Shown here piece after piece: positions 1 through 16,034 of a stretch of DNA of 64,000 nucleotides. Source of the stretch: RPQJ01 sp963778185. GTDB taxonomy: Bacteria; Pseudomonadota; Gammaproteobacteria; Steroidobacterales; Steroidobacteraceae. Under the pieces are notes generated by a model that saw nothing but the letters and a program-made list of their open reading frames with translations, did not search any database and was not told the origin of the DNA. The translations under genes were made by a program, and so were the position numbers. The stretch spans positions 1,364,001 to 1,428,000 of the forward strand of contig CAVZTF010000003.1 of the NCBI GenBank assembly GCA_963778185.1, written 5' to 3'. Each line of letters opens with the position of its first letter. The first letter of the stretch is position 1.

Positions 1-1060
1 GCGGTCCATCCCGCTCGACTCACCGTTGTACGAGCGCGGCCTCGAGCAGTTCCGCGGCAACCTGGAGCGGCTGCTGCGCAAGTACCGCGACGCTGGCGTG
101 CCGGTGTTCATCGGCACGCTCGCCAGCAACGAGCGTGACCAGCCGCCGTTCGCCAGCACGCCTGCGGAACAGGGCGAGTCGTCCGCGCTCGTGCATTTCG
201 AGAACGCGCGCCGCCTCGAGTCCCAGGGCGACCTGGCCCGGGCACGCGAGGAGTACCTCGCTGCAAAGGACCGGGACGAACTGCGTTTCCGTGCACCCGA
301 GTCGTTCAATGCCGTGATTCGCGACCTCGCGCAGGCCCACGGAGCCCGGCTCGTGGACGTCCAGGGGGCACTGTCGGCCGCCTCGCGCGACGGCATCATC
401 GGTTCGGAGCTGATGCTGGAGCACGTGCACCCGAATACCGAGGGTTATTTCCACCTCGCGAGCGCGTATTACCCCGCGCTCGTCCAGTGGGTCGGCGCGC
501 CCGGGGTGGACGTGGACGAAGCGATGGCGCGCCGCGAAATGCCCATCACCGAGGTGGATCGACTGCACGGCGAATACGGCGTGGCGGTGCTCCGGAACGA
601 CTGGCCGTTCGTGTCGGAGCCCAGGCCCACCAGCATCCCGGCGGCCGCAAACCGCATCGAGGAAATTGCGCAGGGCTGGTTTGCGAACCGGCTGACGTGG
701 GCGGACGCCATGAACGAGGCGCTCGCCGAGTACCAGCGTGCGGGGAACAACCAGGAGACCTCGCGGGTGGCGGTGAACCTGGCGGACGCATTCGTGACCT
801 CGGCCGACGCTCATTACAAGGCGGGCGTGTTGCTGCTGCGCGCGGACGCCGCGGCCCGCGGGCTGCATTACCTGCGGCGGGCGGTCGCGCTCGATCACGG
901 CAAAATCGAATACCAGCTGTCGCTCGCGCAGGCGCAGTTCATGCTGGGCCGCCCAGCGGATTCGATCGCCACGCTCGAAGAGATCCTGAAAAATTACCCG
1001 GGTGATTCACGCGCCGAATACTGGCTGGCCGAGGTTCGACGGCGGGCCCAGGGAGGCTGA
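1..1060 (+). CDS. SGNH-hydrolase-like protein with TPR C-terminus (partial, 5' end missing)
   Basis: The reading frame is open from the left edge, so the N-terminus lies outside the window; 352 residues are visible. The visible part aligns along its length with the product of the neighbouring minus-strand gene. Both share FIGTLASNERDQ, a FRAP.FN block and LMLEHVHPN, the last giving the His of the block V position of SGNH hydrolases. The final ~120 residues have helical pairs typical of tetratricopeptide repeats (for example LAEYQRAGNNQETSRVAVNL and later copies). The catalytic Ser block would lie upstream and is not seen. Family knowledge suggests an ester hydrolase or transferase acting on an extracytoplasmic substrate; the substrate is unknown. 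It is convergent with its paralogue, with about 40 bases between stop codons. Confidence 0.75.
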   Translation, partial: RSIPLDSPLYERGLEQFRGNLERLLRKYRDAGVPVFIGTLASNERDQPPFASTPAEQGESSALVHFENARRLESQGDLARAREEYLAAKDRDELRFRAPESFNAVIRDLAQAHGARLVDVQGALSAASRDGIIGSELMLEHVHPNTEGYFHLASAYYPALVQWVGAPGVDVDEAMARREMPITEVDRLHGEYGVAVLRNDWPFVSEPRPTSIPAAANRIEEIAQGWFANRLTWADAMNEALAEYQRAGNNQETSRVAVNLADAFVTSADAHYKAGVLLLRADAAARGLHYLRRAVALDHGKIEYQLSLAQAQFMLGRPADSIATLEEILKNYPGDSRAEYWLAEVRRRAQGG

Positions 1061-1101
1061 CGGGCTCCGCAGGCCCGGTGCACCGGCCTCGACCGGCGCG
1101 C

Positions 1102-2913
1102 TCACGGTGGGCCCAGCTCCTGCAGCACTTCGTGCGCCGTCGGATTCGCCGGTTCGAGCAACAGCACCTGCTCGAGCACCGAGCGTCCCTCATCCACGCG
1201 CCCGGCCAGAAGCAGCGCATGCGAACGCACCAGCAGGTGATTCACGTTCCGCGGCTCCAGATCGATCGCGCGACGTGAGTAACGCAGCGCATCCGCCGGC
1301 CGACCGATCGCGATCAGCGCCGCGGCGGCATCGAACTGCAGCGCGCCGGTGAACGGGAAGGCGTCTGCGAGAACCGCCGTGACGCGCGTGTACTCCGGCT
1401 CGTCAGCCGCCGCGAGGTAGTGTCGCCGCAGGCGCTCCTGCGCCTCGTGCCACGAGGTCCGCTGGTTGTACAGTTCCTGGGCGAGCCGCTCGCCTTCCGA
1501 GGCCGGCCGGGGAAGCTCGAACTGCACGCTCGTGGGGACGAATGGCCAACCCGAGCGCACCCGCGCCACCTTGTACTCTCCCAGCCAGCGATCGACGTCG
1601 CTCACCGGGATCTCATTGCGTGCCTGCGCGTCCGGGATCTCCACCTCGGGCTTGCCTGGCAGTCCCTTGCCGATCATGGCGTCGAAGAAACAGTCCCCGA
1701 GCAGGAAGTATCCGTCGAGGTTCGGATGCACGTGCTCGAGCATCAAGCTCGCACCGACCAGGCCATTCGGGCTCGCACGGACGAAGGCCTCGTGGACGTC
1801 GACGAAACCGGCACCGTGTCGCTTTGAGATCCGCTTCACCGTCTCGTTGAACACGGAGGGGGCGCGAAACCGCAGCGGATCGAGGTCCCGCGCCCACGCA
1901 TAGCCCTTCCGTGCGCCGGCGAAATCTCCCGCGGCCTCCGCGTCATGCGCCGCGAGGTAGGCCGTTTTCGCGCTCGAGGCGGCCTCGACGTCGGCGCCCG
2001 CCAGGATCGCGAGCGGCATCTGGTCGCGCTCGTTGCTCGCGAGGGTGCCGATGAACACCGGGATGCCCGCCCGCGCATAGGTGCCGAGCAGGTCGTCGAG
2101 ATTCGCCTGGAATTGCTCGATGCCGCGTTCGAACAGGTCCGACTTGAGCGTAATTGAACGTTCGCCCGCGACCCCCGCCATCAGGCCGGCTTCGCTGCCG
2201 GTCGCGGAGAGACCGGCCGGGCCGAAGCCGCCAACCACGCGGTTCATCAGTTGGAACAATCTCAGTTCGCGAGCCCGCAGGAACGCCCGGGTCAGCCACG
2301 GCGTCGATGAAATCCGCAGCGTGGATCCGACGCCGAGAATGCCGAGGTACTCGTTGTGGCCGACGTAGATCACCACCGCATCGGGCTGCTGCTCGATGAT
2401 CTCGTCGGCGAAGTCGAGCAGCGTGTACGAGTTGACCGCGGCCATCGCGGTCGAGATCACCTCGATCTCCCGGCTGGGAAAGGCGCGCTCGAGGCGCTGG
2501 TCGAGGATCCCGGCCAGGGAGGCGCCGAGCCCGTACGGAAAACCGGCCGCGCTGGATTCGCCCTGGACGAAGACCCTGAAAGTTCCGGGCGTCTTCTGCA
2601 CGGGCAGGTAGGCGGTCTCGATGCTGACGTTGGGGGCGTGTGCGGGGTCGGCAAAAAACCGCGTAACGACGCGTGGATTGGCCTGCAGATACCCGGGATG
2701 GCCCGGGGCCGGCATGAACAATGGCTCGAGGTCGCGACCGAATCCCGCGACGCGGAGGCCGAGTTCCGTGGCCGCCAGCACGGCCAGCGGAAACGCGAGC
2801 ACGATCAGCCACATCGCGGCCCGCCGCGCCGGGGACCGCACTGGGCGATGCGCCGGAATCGATACGGACTCAGTCGCGACGGGGGGACGCTGCTTTCTTC
2901 TGCCGCGGCTCAC
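1102..2913 (-). CDS. Membrane-anchored SGNH-hydrolase/TPR protein
   Basis: 603 residues. After a basic N-terminal stretch there is one membrane segment at about residues 33-50 (MWLIVLAFPLAVLAATELGL), so the catalytic part is probably periplasmic and anchored. SGNH-type motifs appear in order: GESSAAG near residue 117 (candidate catalytic Ser), GHNEY near 185 (block III-like, with Asn) and EHVHPN near 395 (block V-like His). The last ~130 residues contain TPR-like helices, including ALRYSRRAIDLEPRNVNHL and the GRVDEGRSVLEQVLLLEP repeat. It is a full-length relative of the truncated gene at the left edge and faces it tail to tail. I do not know the substrate. Related proteins are usually annotated only as GDSL/SGNH or TPR proteins. 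Confidence 0.8.
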   Translation of the reverse strand: MSRGRRKQRPPVATESVSIPAHRPVRSPARRAAMWLIVLAFPLAVLAATELGLRVAGFGRDLEPLFMPAPGHPGYLQANPRVVTRFFADPAHAPNVSIETAYLPVQKTPGTFRVFVQGESSAAGFPYGLGASLAGILDQRLERAFPSREIEVISTAMAAVNSYTLLDFADEIIEQQPDAVVIYVGHNEYLGILGVGSTLRISSTPWLTRAFLRARELRLFQLMNRVVGGFGPAGLSATGSEAGLMAGVAGERSITLKSDLFERGIEQFQANLDDLLGTYARAGIPVFIGTLASNERDQMPLAILAGADVEAASSAKTAYLAAHDAEAAGDFAGARKGYAWARDLDPLRFRAPSVFNETVKRISKRHGAGFVDVHEAFVRASPNGLVGASLMLEHVHPNLDGYFLLGDCFFDAMIGKGLPGKPEVEIPDAQARNEIPVSDVDRWLGEYKVARVRSGWPFVPTSVQFELPRPASEGERLAQELYNQRTSWHEAQERLRRHYLAAADEPEYTRVTAVLADAFPFTGALQFDAAAALIAIGRPADALRYSRRAIDLEPRNVNHLLVRSHALLLAGRVDEGRSVLEQVLLLEPANPTAHEVLQELGPP

Positions 2914-2942
2914 GGTCGTTCATTCTATCCCCGGAAAAGAAG

Positions 2943-2972
2943 CGGCCTGGCACCCTTGCGAGTGCCAGGCCG
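2943..2972 (-). terminator. Rho-independent terminator after the pullulanase gene
   Basis: A perfect 11-bp stem (2943-2953 with 2962-2972) encloses an 8-base loop. Read on the minus strand it is followed by CTTCTTTTCC. It lies about 30 bases after the pullulanase stop codon and before the SGNH gene start, which fits an intrinsic terminator of the pullulanase transcript. Confidence 0.8.
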
Positions 2973-3001
2973 TGAAGTGTGGATCAATCAGCGCCGTATC
3001 G

Positions 3002-6000
3002 TCACGGTCCGGTGACGAGCAGGGCCCCGTCCGTCGCGGTGTACTTGAACCGGTAGGTTCCAGCCGCGGGCGGCGCCAGCGTCAGGTTGTCGCTGCCCGG
3101 GCAGGCCATCGCGAATGGCGTGCCGACCGGGACCTGCTGACCTGCCCCATTCCAGCCGCAGTTCACCGTCGCCCAGTCGGAACTCGCGATCTTGAACGAG
3201 TCACCCGGCGCGAACACCTTGTCGAGGCTGTAGATGCCGAGGCCGAGGTAGTTCATGCGGTTCTGGGCGCCGTCGGACCAGTCGCCGCCGAGGCCGCGCA
3301 CGAACACGTCGATCGGCTTCGGCTCGACGGTGAGCGAGAGCGCGGCTTGGTCCGTGGCATCCACGGCGAACACGTAGTCGCCGGCCGCCGGGAAGGTGAC
3401 GCCGAGATTCGTCGTCCCGTCCCCGCAGGAAAGCGCGAACGGCTCCCCGATCGTGACCGAGGCGGTGACGCCTGCGGCCCCGCCACAGTTGAGCGTCGCC
3501 CAGTCGCCGGTGGCAACCTTGAACACGGTCCCGCCCGCGGCGGCCGCACTGACGGTCGCCGAGTAGACGCTCTCGCCGTCCCAGACCATGGGCCGCGACG
3601 TCCCCCAGTCCTCGAACAGGCCGCGCAGGAACACGGTCTGGTCACTGGACGGCGAGGTCCGGGTCACCGTGAGCACCGGGTTCACCGTGCTCGTGGCATC
3701 GAGGCTGAACGTGTAGTTGCCGGCCACGGGTGCGCCGAGGCTGAGGTCCGGCGTACCGTCCGCGCAAAGCATCGTGAACGGCTGGCCAAGCCACACCGTC
3801 TGGCCGGCCGCGGTTCCTCCGCAGTTCGTGGCGGCCACCCAGTTCGCGTCCGCGATCTTGAACCGGGGCAGGGCCGCCACCTGGGGCGTGACCGCCGCCG
3901 CCGACAAGGCGTAGGCCTTGCCGCCCAGGAACTCCAGCCGGTAATCCGGCAGCGTTGCCGCGTTGTTACCCCAGTCGTTGAAGCTGCCACGCACGAACAT
4001 GTCGACCGGATACGGGGCGCAGGACCGCTGTGTGACCCGGCTGTACACGGCTGTCGTGCGGGCCGGGACGTGGAACCCGTTGGCATCGTGCGTCGCCGTC
4101 CTCACGATCGGGTCCGTCGAGCCGGCCAGCACCGGATGCAGGGTCCAGGCTTCGGCGCCGAACAACGGCAGCGTCACTGCCTCGTCCGAAGCATTGAAGA
4201 TCGACAGGTAGGCGCCCTTGTCCGGCACCGGCTGGCCCGGTTCCGTGCAGCCGTCGATTTCCATGGCGATGACGCCCGGAATCTGCGACGGACCCGTGTT
4301 GAGGAACTTCACGCGCAGGTTCACCTGGTCGGCCTCGCGCAGCCGGAAGAGCGGCGAGCTCTTGCGGATCTGCAGCATCTCGCGCACGTTGTCGAACGCG
4401 CGCTGCAGGTGCTGCGGGCCCGGGTGCGTGGTGACGTCCTGGTACTTGCTCTGCAGGATCGGCCACTCCGCCTGGTTCTTGTCCGAGATCGGCAGGCCCT
4501 GGGCCCACTTGGTGCCGGACAGCGTCCAGTCGAGCTCGTTGAACCAGTCGCCGGAATCGTAGGAATCCCGGTCACCGGACTTCGAGCGCAGGATGTCCGA
4601 GCCCGCGTGCAGGAACGGAATGCCCTGGCCGAGCAGGATCAGCGAATTGCCGACGTTCTGCGCACGCACACGCTGATCGACCGGCGTTCCGGTCGGGTGC
4701 TTGTAGGAACCGAGGTCCCACAGGGTCTGGTTGTCGTGCTTCTCGATGTAGTTGATGGCTTCCTGCGGATCCTCGGTGTAACCGGAGGGCTGACCGCGGT
4801 AATCGACCCCCGCGCCGGTGACCGTCGACCCGACCGAATTCTGCAGCTGATAGTCCTCGAGCCCGCCCGCCAGCCAGACGCGGATGTTGTCGGTGTCCGC
4901 GATGAGGGCCTGGCGGTCGGCCACGCTGCCGGTGTTCTCCGAGTTCGGGTCGTAGTACCAGCCGCTGATGAAGCCCTGGTTCTCGACGTACTGCACGCCG
5001 CCGTCGAACGGCCCGCCACCGCGAACCGGATCACGGATGCGGTCGCTGAAGCTGCCGATGCCCGTGCCGCCGAGGTTGGCCTGGCGGGCCGCCGTGAAGC
5101 GCGCGTCATCCTCGGTGCCGCAGCAATTCCAGCCCTCACCGTAGATGTAGGTGCTGGCGTCGACTGTCTTCACGGCGTCCTGGAACCGCGTCATCGAGTC
5201 GAGCGGATGCAGGCCCATGAGGTCGAAGCGGAAGCCGCTGACCTTGTACTCGCCCACCCACATCCTGCCGGTGTCGATCATCAGCTTTTCCATCATGCGG
5301 AACTCGGCGGCCGTGTCCTGGCAGCAGGAGCCCGTCATGACGTTGCCGCTGGTCCTGTCGCGACGGTAGTAATACCCCGGCACGATCTTGTCGAGCACCG
5401 AGCGGGTGTTCTGGCCCGACTCACTCGTGTGGTTGTAGACCACGTCCATCACCGTGCGCAGGCCGAGGTCGTTCAGGCCCTTGACCATGCGGCGGAACTC
5501 GAGGATCCGGGTCGCGCCGTCCGGGTTGGTCGAGTAGCTGCCCTCGGGCACCCCGAAGTGATACGGGTCGTAGCCCCAGTTGAAGCCGTCCAGCTGGCGC
5601 ATCCAGTTGGTGATCTGCTGCGGGCGGTCGAGCCAGCCCGCCGCGATCGCGTCGTCGATCGCCTGGCGGATGGTCTTGCCCGCGTCCGTCACGCACAGGT
5701 TGGCGGCCGACGGATTCGCCGCGCAGAGGTCCTCGACGGGGTCGCCGAGCTCGACGCGGTCCGCCGGGATCTCCTTCACCGTGGCGATGTCGAAGGCCGG
5801 CAGGATGTGCACGTGGGTCAGGCCCGCCTGCGCCAGCTGCTGGAGGTGCGCCCGCCCGTCCGTACCGGCAACGTCGAACGCCGTGAACTTGCCTCGATCG
5901 GCCGCGGGCACGGAGCTGTCCGCGATGCTGAAGTCGCGCACGTGCAGCTCGTAGATGACCGCGTCCTCGGGCGCCGCAAGCGCCGGCGGCTCGAGCGTGT

Positions 6001-8056
6001 CCCAGCCGGCCGGCTTCAGGTCCTCGTCGTCGAGGTTGACGAACTGGCTGCGCACGCTGTCCGTCGCGAGGCTCACCGAATACGGATCGGTGACTTCGTT
6101 GGTGACGATCGCGTTCGCCGCATACGAGTAGACCTGCAGCGAGATCGTGTAGAACTTGCGATCCCAGTCCGCGGTGCCTTCCACGCTCCAGACACCCGTG
6201 TCCGGGTCGAGCTCCATCGGGAAGGTCTCGGCCGTGGCATCCGCGGCATCGTCGTAGACGTTGACGCTGACGCCCGGTGGATCGATCGCCGTGGGCGCCC
6301 AGACCGCCAGCGACGGGGCACCGCCGGAATAGGTCACGCCGAGCTGCGCACCATAAGCCGCCTCGGCATACAGGTCGTCGATCGCGCCGGCCGCCTGGAC
6401 GCGCGTGCCGCCCAGGATCCTGCCGCTGCCGTCACGGGCGACGGCAACCAGCTGCGCGCGGGCGATGGCCCTGGCGTTGGCCACGGCCGCCGCGGGCAGG
6501 TTCCACGCCCGGAGGGTGTGCAGCTGATTGTTGAAGACAGGGTGCGGATTCGTGCCGCTCGTCAGCGCGATGACCTGGTACGTTCCCTGGATGCCCTGCG
6601 GACCGGACGTCATCGAGGCATCCGGCGAGAACAGCAGCTCGACGCTGGCGGCGGTCGCCGCCGGGTCCCACAGCAGCGTGTCGGCCGTCACCCAGTGCGC
6701 AGCCGCATTCGCAATGGCCGGCGCCGCGGCCGGAGAGCCGGTACTGGCGTAGCCGTTCCCGGAGTACGCGTAGACGTCGTCCGTGCCGCTGCCGCCGTTG
6801 AAAATGATCGTTTCCGTGCTGCCGTCGACGTTGTGCACGGTCATGGGCGCGTTGGCGTACGGCGTGACGACCACATCCCTCGCCACGCAGCCATAGGGCG
6901 AGCCTTCGGGCGGCGCCTCGCACGCGTACGTCTCGCCTCCCACCTCGATCGTCGTGCCCGCGACACTGCCCTCCGGACGCGAGTAATAGATATCGACCTG
7001 CTCGGTATCGAGCGCGAACCGCGCATCCGCGGTCCAGCTGAAATCGGTGACGCCGATGTCGCCGTTGGTGCCCGTGTTCTCGATCTCGATCCGGGTGATG
7101 CGCGCATCGCCGCCCAAGCGCAGCTCGTCGACGCTGAGGCTGCCGATGCCCCTGACTTCCTTGACACTGGCCACACCGGCCGGCCCGGCCGCGCTGGCCA
7201 CGACGGTGATCGAGTGGATGCGGATGATGGTGCTGTCCTCGGGCGGCTCCTCTCCGCCGCCGCCGCCATCCGGAACCACCTTCGTGATCGTCAGCTGGGG
7301 AGCCGTGTCGCCGGCACCGGCGATCACCATGCGGAACTTGTAGTCCGCGTTCTCGGTGATGGTCAGGTCGAGGTTGCCGGGGTTGGCGCCGCAATTCATC
7401 GTGTAGGCTTGTCCGACGTTGATGCGCGCGCCCGCCTCGCCCGCGCCGCAATTCAACGCAGACCAGTCCGCAGCGGCAATCTTGAACTCGCCGGGCTCGT
7501 CCGCCGCTTCGAACTCTCCGTTGGCGACGACGGCGGTCGTGAGCGGCAGCGTGACCTCGAGGACGTTGTTGGAGACCTCCACCAGCTTCCTTGCGGGGTT
7601 GGCTGTCCAGTCCGACGCCAGGCCGCGAATGAACACGTCCTGGTCGCCGAACGGCGACGCCACGGCCTCGCGGGGCTGCGGGCCGCGCGTCTTCTGCGCC
7701 CCCGGGCCCGAGCCGGCGGTGAAGTCGTCCTCGGTCGAGAACCTGACCTTGTCGGCCGGTGTGCCGAAGTCCACCACGCCGGTCTCGCCGGCGGGAATGA
7801 TCCAGGCGCCGTTGCCCGTGGCCTCGCCGGCCGAGAAGCGCGCGTGGATTGGCGGTGTGCCGACCACGAACCAGTCGGTCGTCGACGAGAAATTGAACGA
7901 TTCGGTCACCGTCACCGGCGGTGGCGGCTCATTGGTCGAGCCGCCGTCGTCCAGGTCGGCCGATCCCCCGCCCCCGCTGCCGCAGCCCGACAGGAGCGCG
8001 GCGGACAGCACGATCGGGGCGGAAAACTTCAACAAATCACGGAGAGAGCGCGACAT
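3002..8056 (-). CDS. pulA: Pullulanase-type alpha-1,6-glucosidase, large lipoprotein
   Basis: 1684 residues, a GH13 debranching enzyme that cuts alpha-1,6 links in pullulan, starch or glycogen fragments. The start MSRSLRDLL is chosen because AGGAG (8064-8068) sits 7 bases before its ATG; an in-frame ATG at 8083 lacks this. The signal peptide ends in the lipobox LLSGC followed by a Gly/Ser linker, so it should be a lipoprotein at the outer membrane or surface. A pullulanase N-terminal/CBM48-like region comes before the barrel. GH13 regions follow in order: DVVYNHT (~residue 869), GFRFDLMGLHP (~940, nucleophile Asp), YGEGWN (~972, acid/base Glu) and EKHDNQ (~1104); FNWGYDP is also present. Beta-sandwich repeats with the pattern FVRG..xDW ... 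W..xNCG occur once near residues 140-270 and three times in tandem over the last ~330 residues. These look like glucan-binding modules. It is separated from glgX by about 250 bases and so probably has its own promoter. Confidence 0.93.
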   Translation of the reverse strand: MSRSLRDLLKFSAPIVLSAALLSGCGSGGGGSADLDDGGSTNEPPPPVTVTESFNFSSTTDWFVVGTPPIHARFSAGEATGNGAWIIPAGETGVVDFGTPADKVRFSTEDDFTAGSGPGAQKTRGPQPREAVASPFGDQDVFIRGLASDWTANPARKLVEVSNNVLEVTLPLTTAVVANGEFEAADEPGEFKIAAADWSALNCGAGEAGARINVGQAYTMNCGANPGNLDLTITENADYKFRMVIAGAGDTAPQLTITKVVPDGGGGGEEPPEDSTIIRIHSITVVASAAGPAGVASVKEVRGIGSLSVDELRLGGDARITRIEIENTGTNGDIGVTDFSWTADARFALDTEQVDIYYSRPEGSVAGTTIEVGGETYACEAPPEGSPYGCVARDVVVTPYANAPMTVHNVDGSTETIIFNGGSGTDDVYAYSGNGYASTGSPAAAPAIANAAAHWVTADTLLWDPAATAASVELLFSPDASMTSGPQGIQGTYQVIALTSGTNPHPVFNNQLHTLRAWNLPAAAVANARAIARAQLVAVARDGSGRILGGTRVQAAGAIDDLYAEAAYGAQLGVTYSGGAPSLAVWAPTAIDPPGVSVNVYDDAADATAETFPMELDPDTGVWSVEGTADWDRKFYTISLQVYSYAANAIVTNEVTDPYSVSLATDSVRSQFVNLDDEDLKPAGWDTLEPPALAAPEDAVIYELHVRDFSIADSSVPAADRGKFTAFDVAGTDGRAHLQQLAQAGLTHVHILPAFDIATVKEIPADRVELGDPVEDLCAANPSAANLCVTDAGKTIRQAIDDAIAAGWLDRPQQITNWMRQLDGFNWGYDPYHFGVPEGSYSTNPDGATRILEFRRMVKGLNDLGLRTVMDVVYNHTSESGQNTRSVLDKIVPGYYYRRDRTSGNVMTGSCCQDTAAEFRMMEKLMIDTGRMWVGEYKVSGFRFDLMGLHPLDSMTRFQDAVKTVDASTYIYGEGWNCCGTEDDARFTAARQANLGGTGIGSFSDRIRDPVRGGGPFDGGVQYVENQGFISGWYYDPNSENTGSVADRQALIADTDNIRVWLAGGLEDYQLQNSVGSTVTGAGVDYRGQPSGYTEDPQEAINYIEKHDNQTLWDLGSYKHPTGTPVDQRVRAQNVGNSLILLGQGIPFLHAGSDILRSKSGDRDSYDSGDWFNELDWTLSGTKWAQGLPISDKNQAEWPILQSKYQDVTTHPGPQHLQRAFDNVREMLQIRKSSPLFRLREADQVNLRVKFLNTGPSQIPGVIAMEIDGCTEPGQPVPDKGAYLSIFNASDEAVTLPLFGAEAWTLHPVLAGSTDPIVRTATHDANGFHVPARTTAVYSRVTQRSCAPYPVDMFVRGSFNDWGNNAATLPDYRLEFLGGKAYALSAAAVTPQVAALPRFKIADANWVAATNCGGTAAGQTVWLGQPFTMLCADGTPDLSLGAPVAGNYTFSLDATSTVNPVLTVTRTSPSSDQTVFLRGLFEDWGTSRPMVWDGESVYSATVSAAAAGGTVFKVATGDWATLNCGGAAGVTASVTIGEPFALSCGDGTTNLGVTFPAAGDYVFAVDATDQAALSLTVEPKPIDVFVRGLGGDWSDGAQNRMNYLGLGIYSLDKVFAPGDSFKIASSDWATVNCGWNGAGQQVPVGTPFAMACPGSDNLTLAPPAAGTYRFKYTATDGALLVTGP

Positions 8057-8307
8057 GGACACACTCCTGGATCGATCATTCATTCAGTATGGTTTTCTCT
8101 GCGCGGTGTCGCCGCGCAGCCGGTGGCGCCGCCGTGGGCGCCGCCAATATGGAATTCCCTTCTCACGTCCAAACGAGATCACTCCCCTGTGGGCTCGCAC
8201 GGCTTCGTGAACCCGGCGCTATCTTGGTATTCGCACGCGCGGGTTCGACGCGACGATGCCACTAACGACAGGGGTCCGCAAGACCGGTAAACCTGTACAG
8301 CGCCGGT
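8057..8307 (-). promoter_or_regulatory. glgX-pulA intergenic region with hairpins
   Basis: About 250 bases without a gene. On either strand there is a perfect 8-bp hairpin, CTGCGCGG / CCGCGCAG (8099-8106 with 8112-8119), and next to it a GGCGCC...GGCGCC inverted pair. Neither is followed by a clear T-run on the minus strand, so they are weak terminator candidates for glgX. The pulA ribosome-binding site AGGAG is at 8064-8068. I see no convincing -35/-10 pair. Confidence 0.4.
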
Positions 8308-10424
<2,117 letters not shown>

Positions 10425-10425
<1 letters not shown>

Positions 10426-11309
10426 CAGACCAGTCCTCGCCAGTGAGACCCTGCTGCGCCGAAGGCCTCCAGCAATCGATCCTGCAATGCGGCGCCCGGC
10501 GGTCCCGACGCCGCGGCAGCGGCATTGCGCGCGAGATGCCCTGCATCCGTTCCGCCGACGAGCGCGCAGTCGACGCCCGGCGCATGCGCGGCAAAGCGCA
10601 GCGCGAATTCGTCCCAGTCCGCGGGCTCGGCCCGCAGAGACTGGCGGAGAATCTCGAAACGTCGATGGTACTCCGCGTGCACCGCATCGGTGGGCTCGAC
10701 AGGACTGGCCCAGGGCCGGCCGGCCAGCGGGCGCTTGGCGATGGTCCCGACCCCGAGCGCCCGGGCCTGGGCGAAAGACTCGAGCGCCTGCTGGTCGCAG
10801 ACGTTCACGGACGCCTGCACGCCACCGAACCGGCCGTTCGCGAGCGCGTGACGCAACGGCTCGTCGTCGCCGGAGTAGGCTGCAACGCGCACCTTGCCTT
10901 GCTCTACGCAGCGCGCCAATGCCTCGGCCACCCGGCCCGCGCGCAGGGTGTCGATGCCACAGGAATGCAGGTGCACGATGTCGATCACGTCCGTGCACAG
11001 GCGCTGGCGTGCCGCATCGACGCCGGCCATGACGCAGTCGCCGGTCCAGTCGGGGATGCCGTTCACTCCGTAGCCGACCTTGGTCGAGAGCACGAACTCG
11101 TCGCGCCGCCGCGCGAGATGGCGGCCGATGCGCTCCTCGGAGAGGCCGTAGGAGCGCGCGGTGTCGATCAGCGTGAGCCCGAGATCGAGTGCCGCGTTGA
11201 GCACTCGCTCCGCGTCACGCTCGGGCAGCGCCGGGTCGCCGACCTGCATCGCGCCGAAGCCGAGCACGGGCACGCTGATGCCGGTGCGGCCGTACGGACG
11301 CGTCTGCAT
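10425..11309 (-). CDS. Aldo/keto reductase family protein
   Basis: 294 residues, the usual length for an aldo/keto reductase TIM barrel using NAD(P)H. Visible family marks are the N-terminal strand YGRTGISVPVLGFGAM, the Asp/Tyr pair in LIDTARSYGLSEERIG (residues ~48-63), the Lys in FVLSTKVGYG (~79) and the His in IVHLHSCG (~118). This resembles the group that includes L-fucose/D-threo-aldose dehydrogenases, but the substrate cannot be read from the sequence. It starts 9 bases after the glgB stop and its stop overlaps the glgX start (TGATG). It is therefore co-transcribed with glycogen genes, although it is not a standard member of such operons. Confidence 0.88.
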
Positions 11310-11318
11310 GGCAGGGCC

Positions 11319-13550
<2,232 letters not shown>

Positions 13551-13559
13551 TCTCCTCCC

Positions 13560-16028
<2,469 letters not shown>

Positions 16029-16034
16029 TGGGGG

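Noticed and set aside
2621..8290. Plus-strand open frame of nearly 1900 codons opposite the pullulanase
   Set aside because: It is a mirror of the pullulanase coding sequence in GC-rich DNA. The translation is rich in Arg/Val/His low-complexity runs with no domain, and the minus-strand protein has clear motifs.
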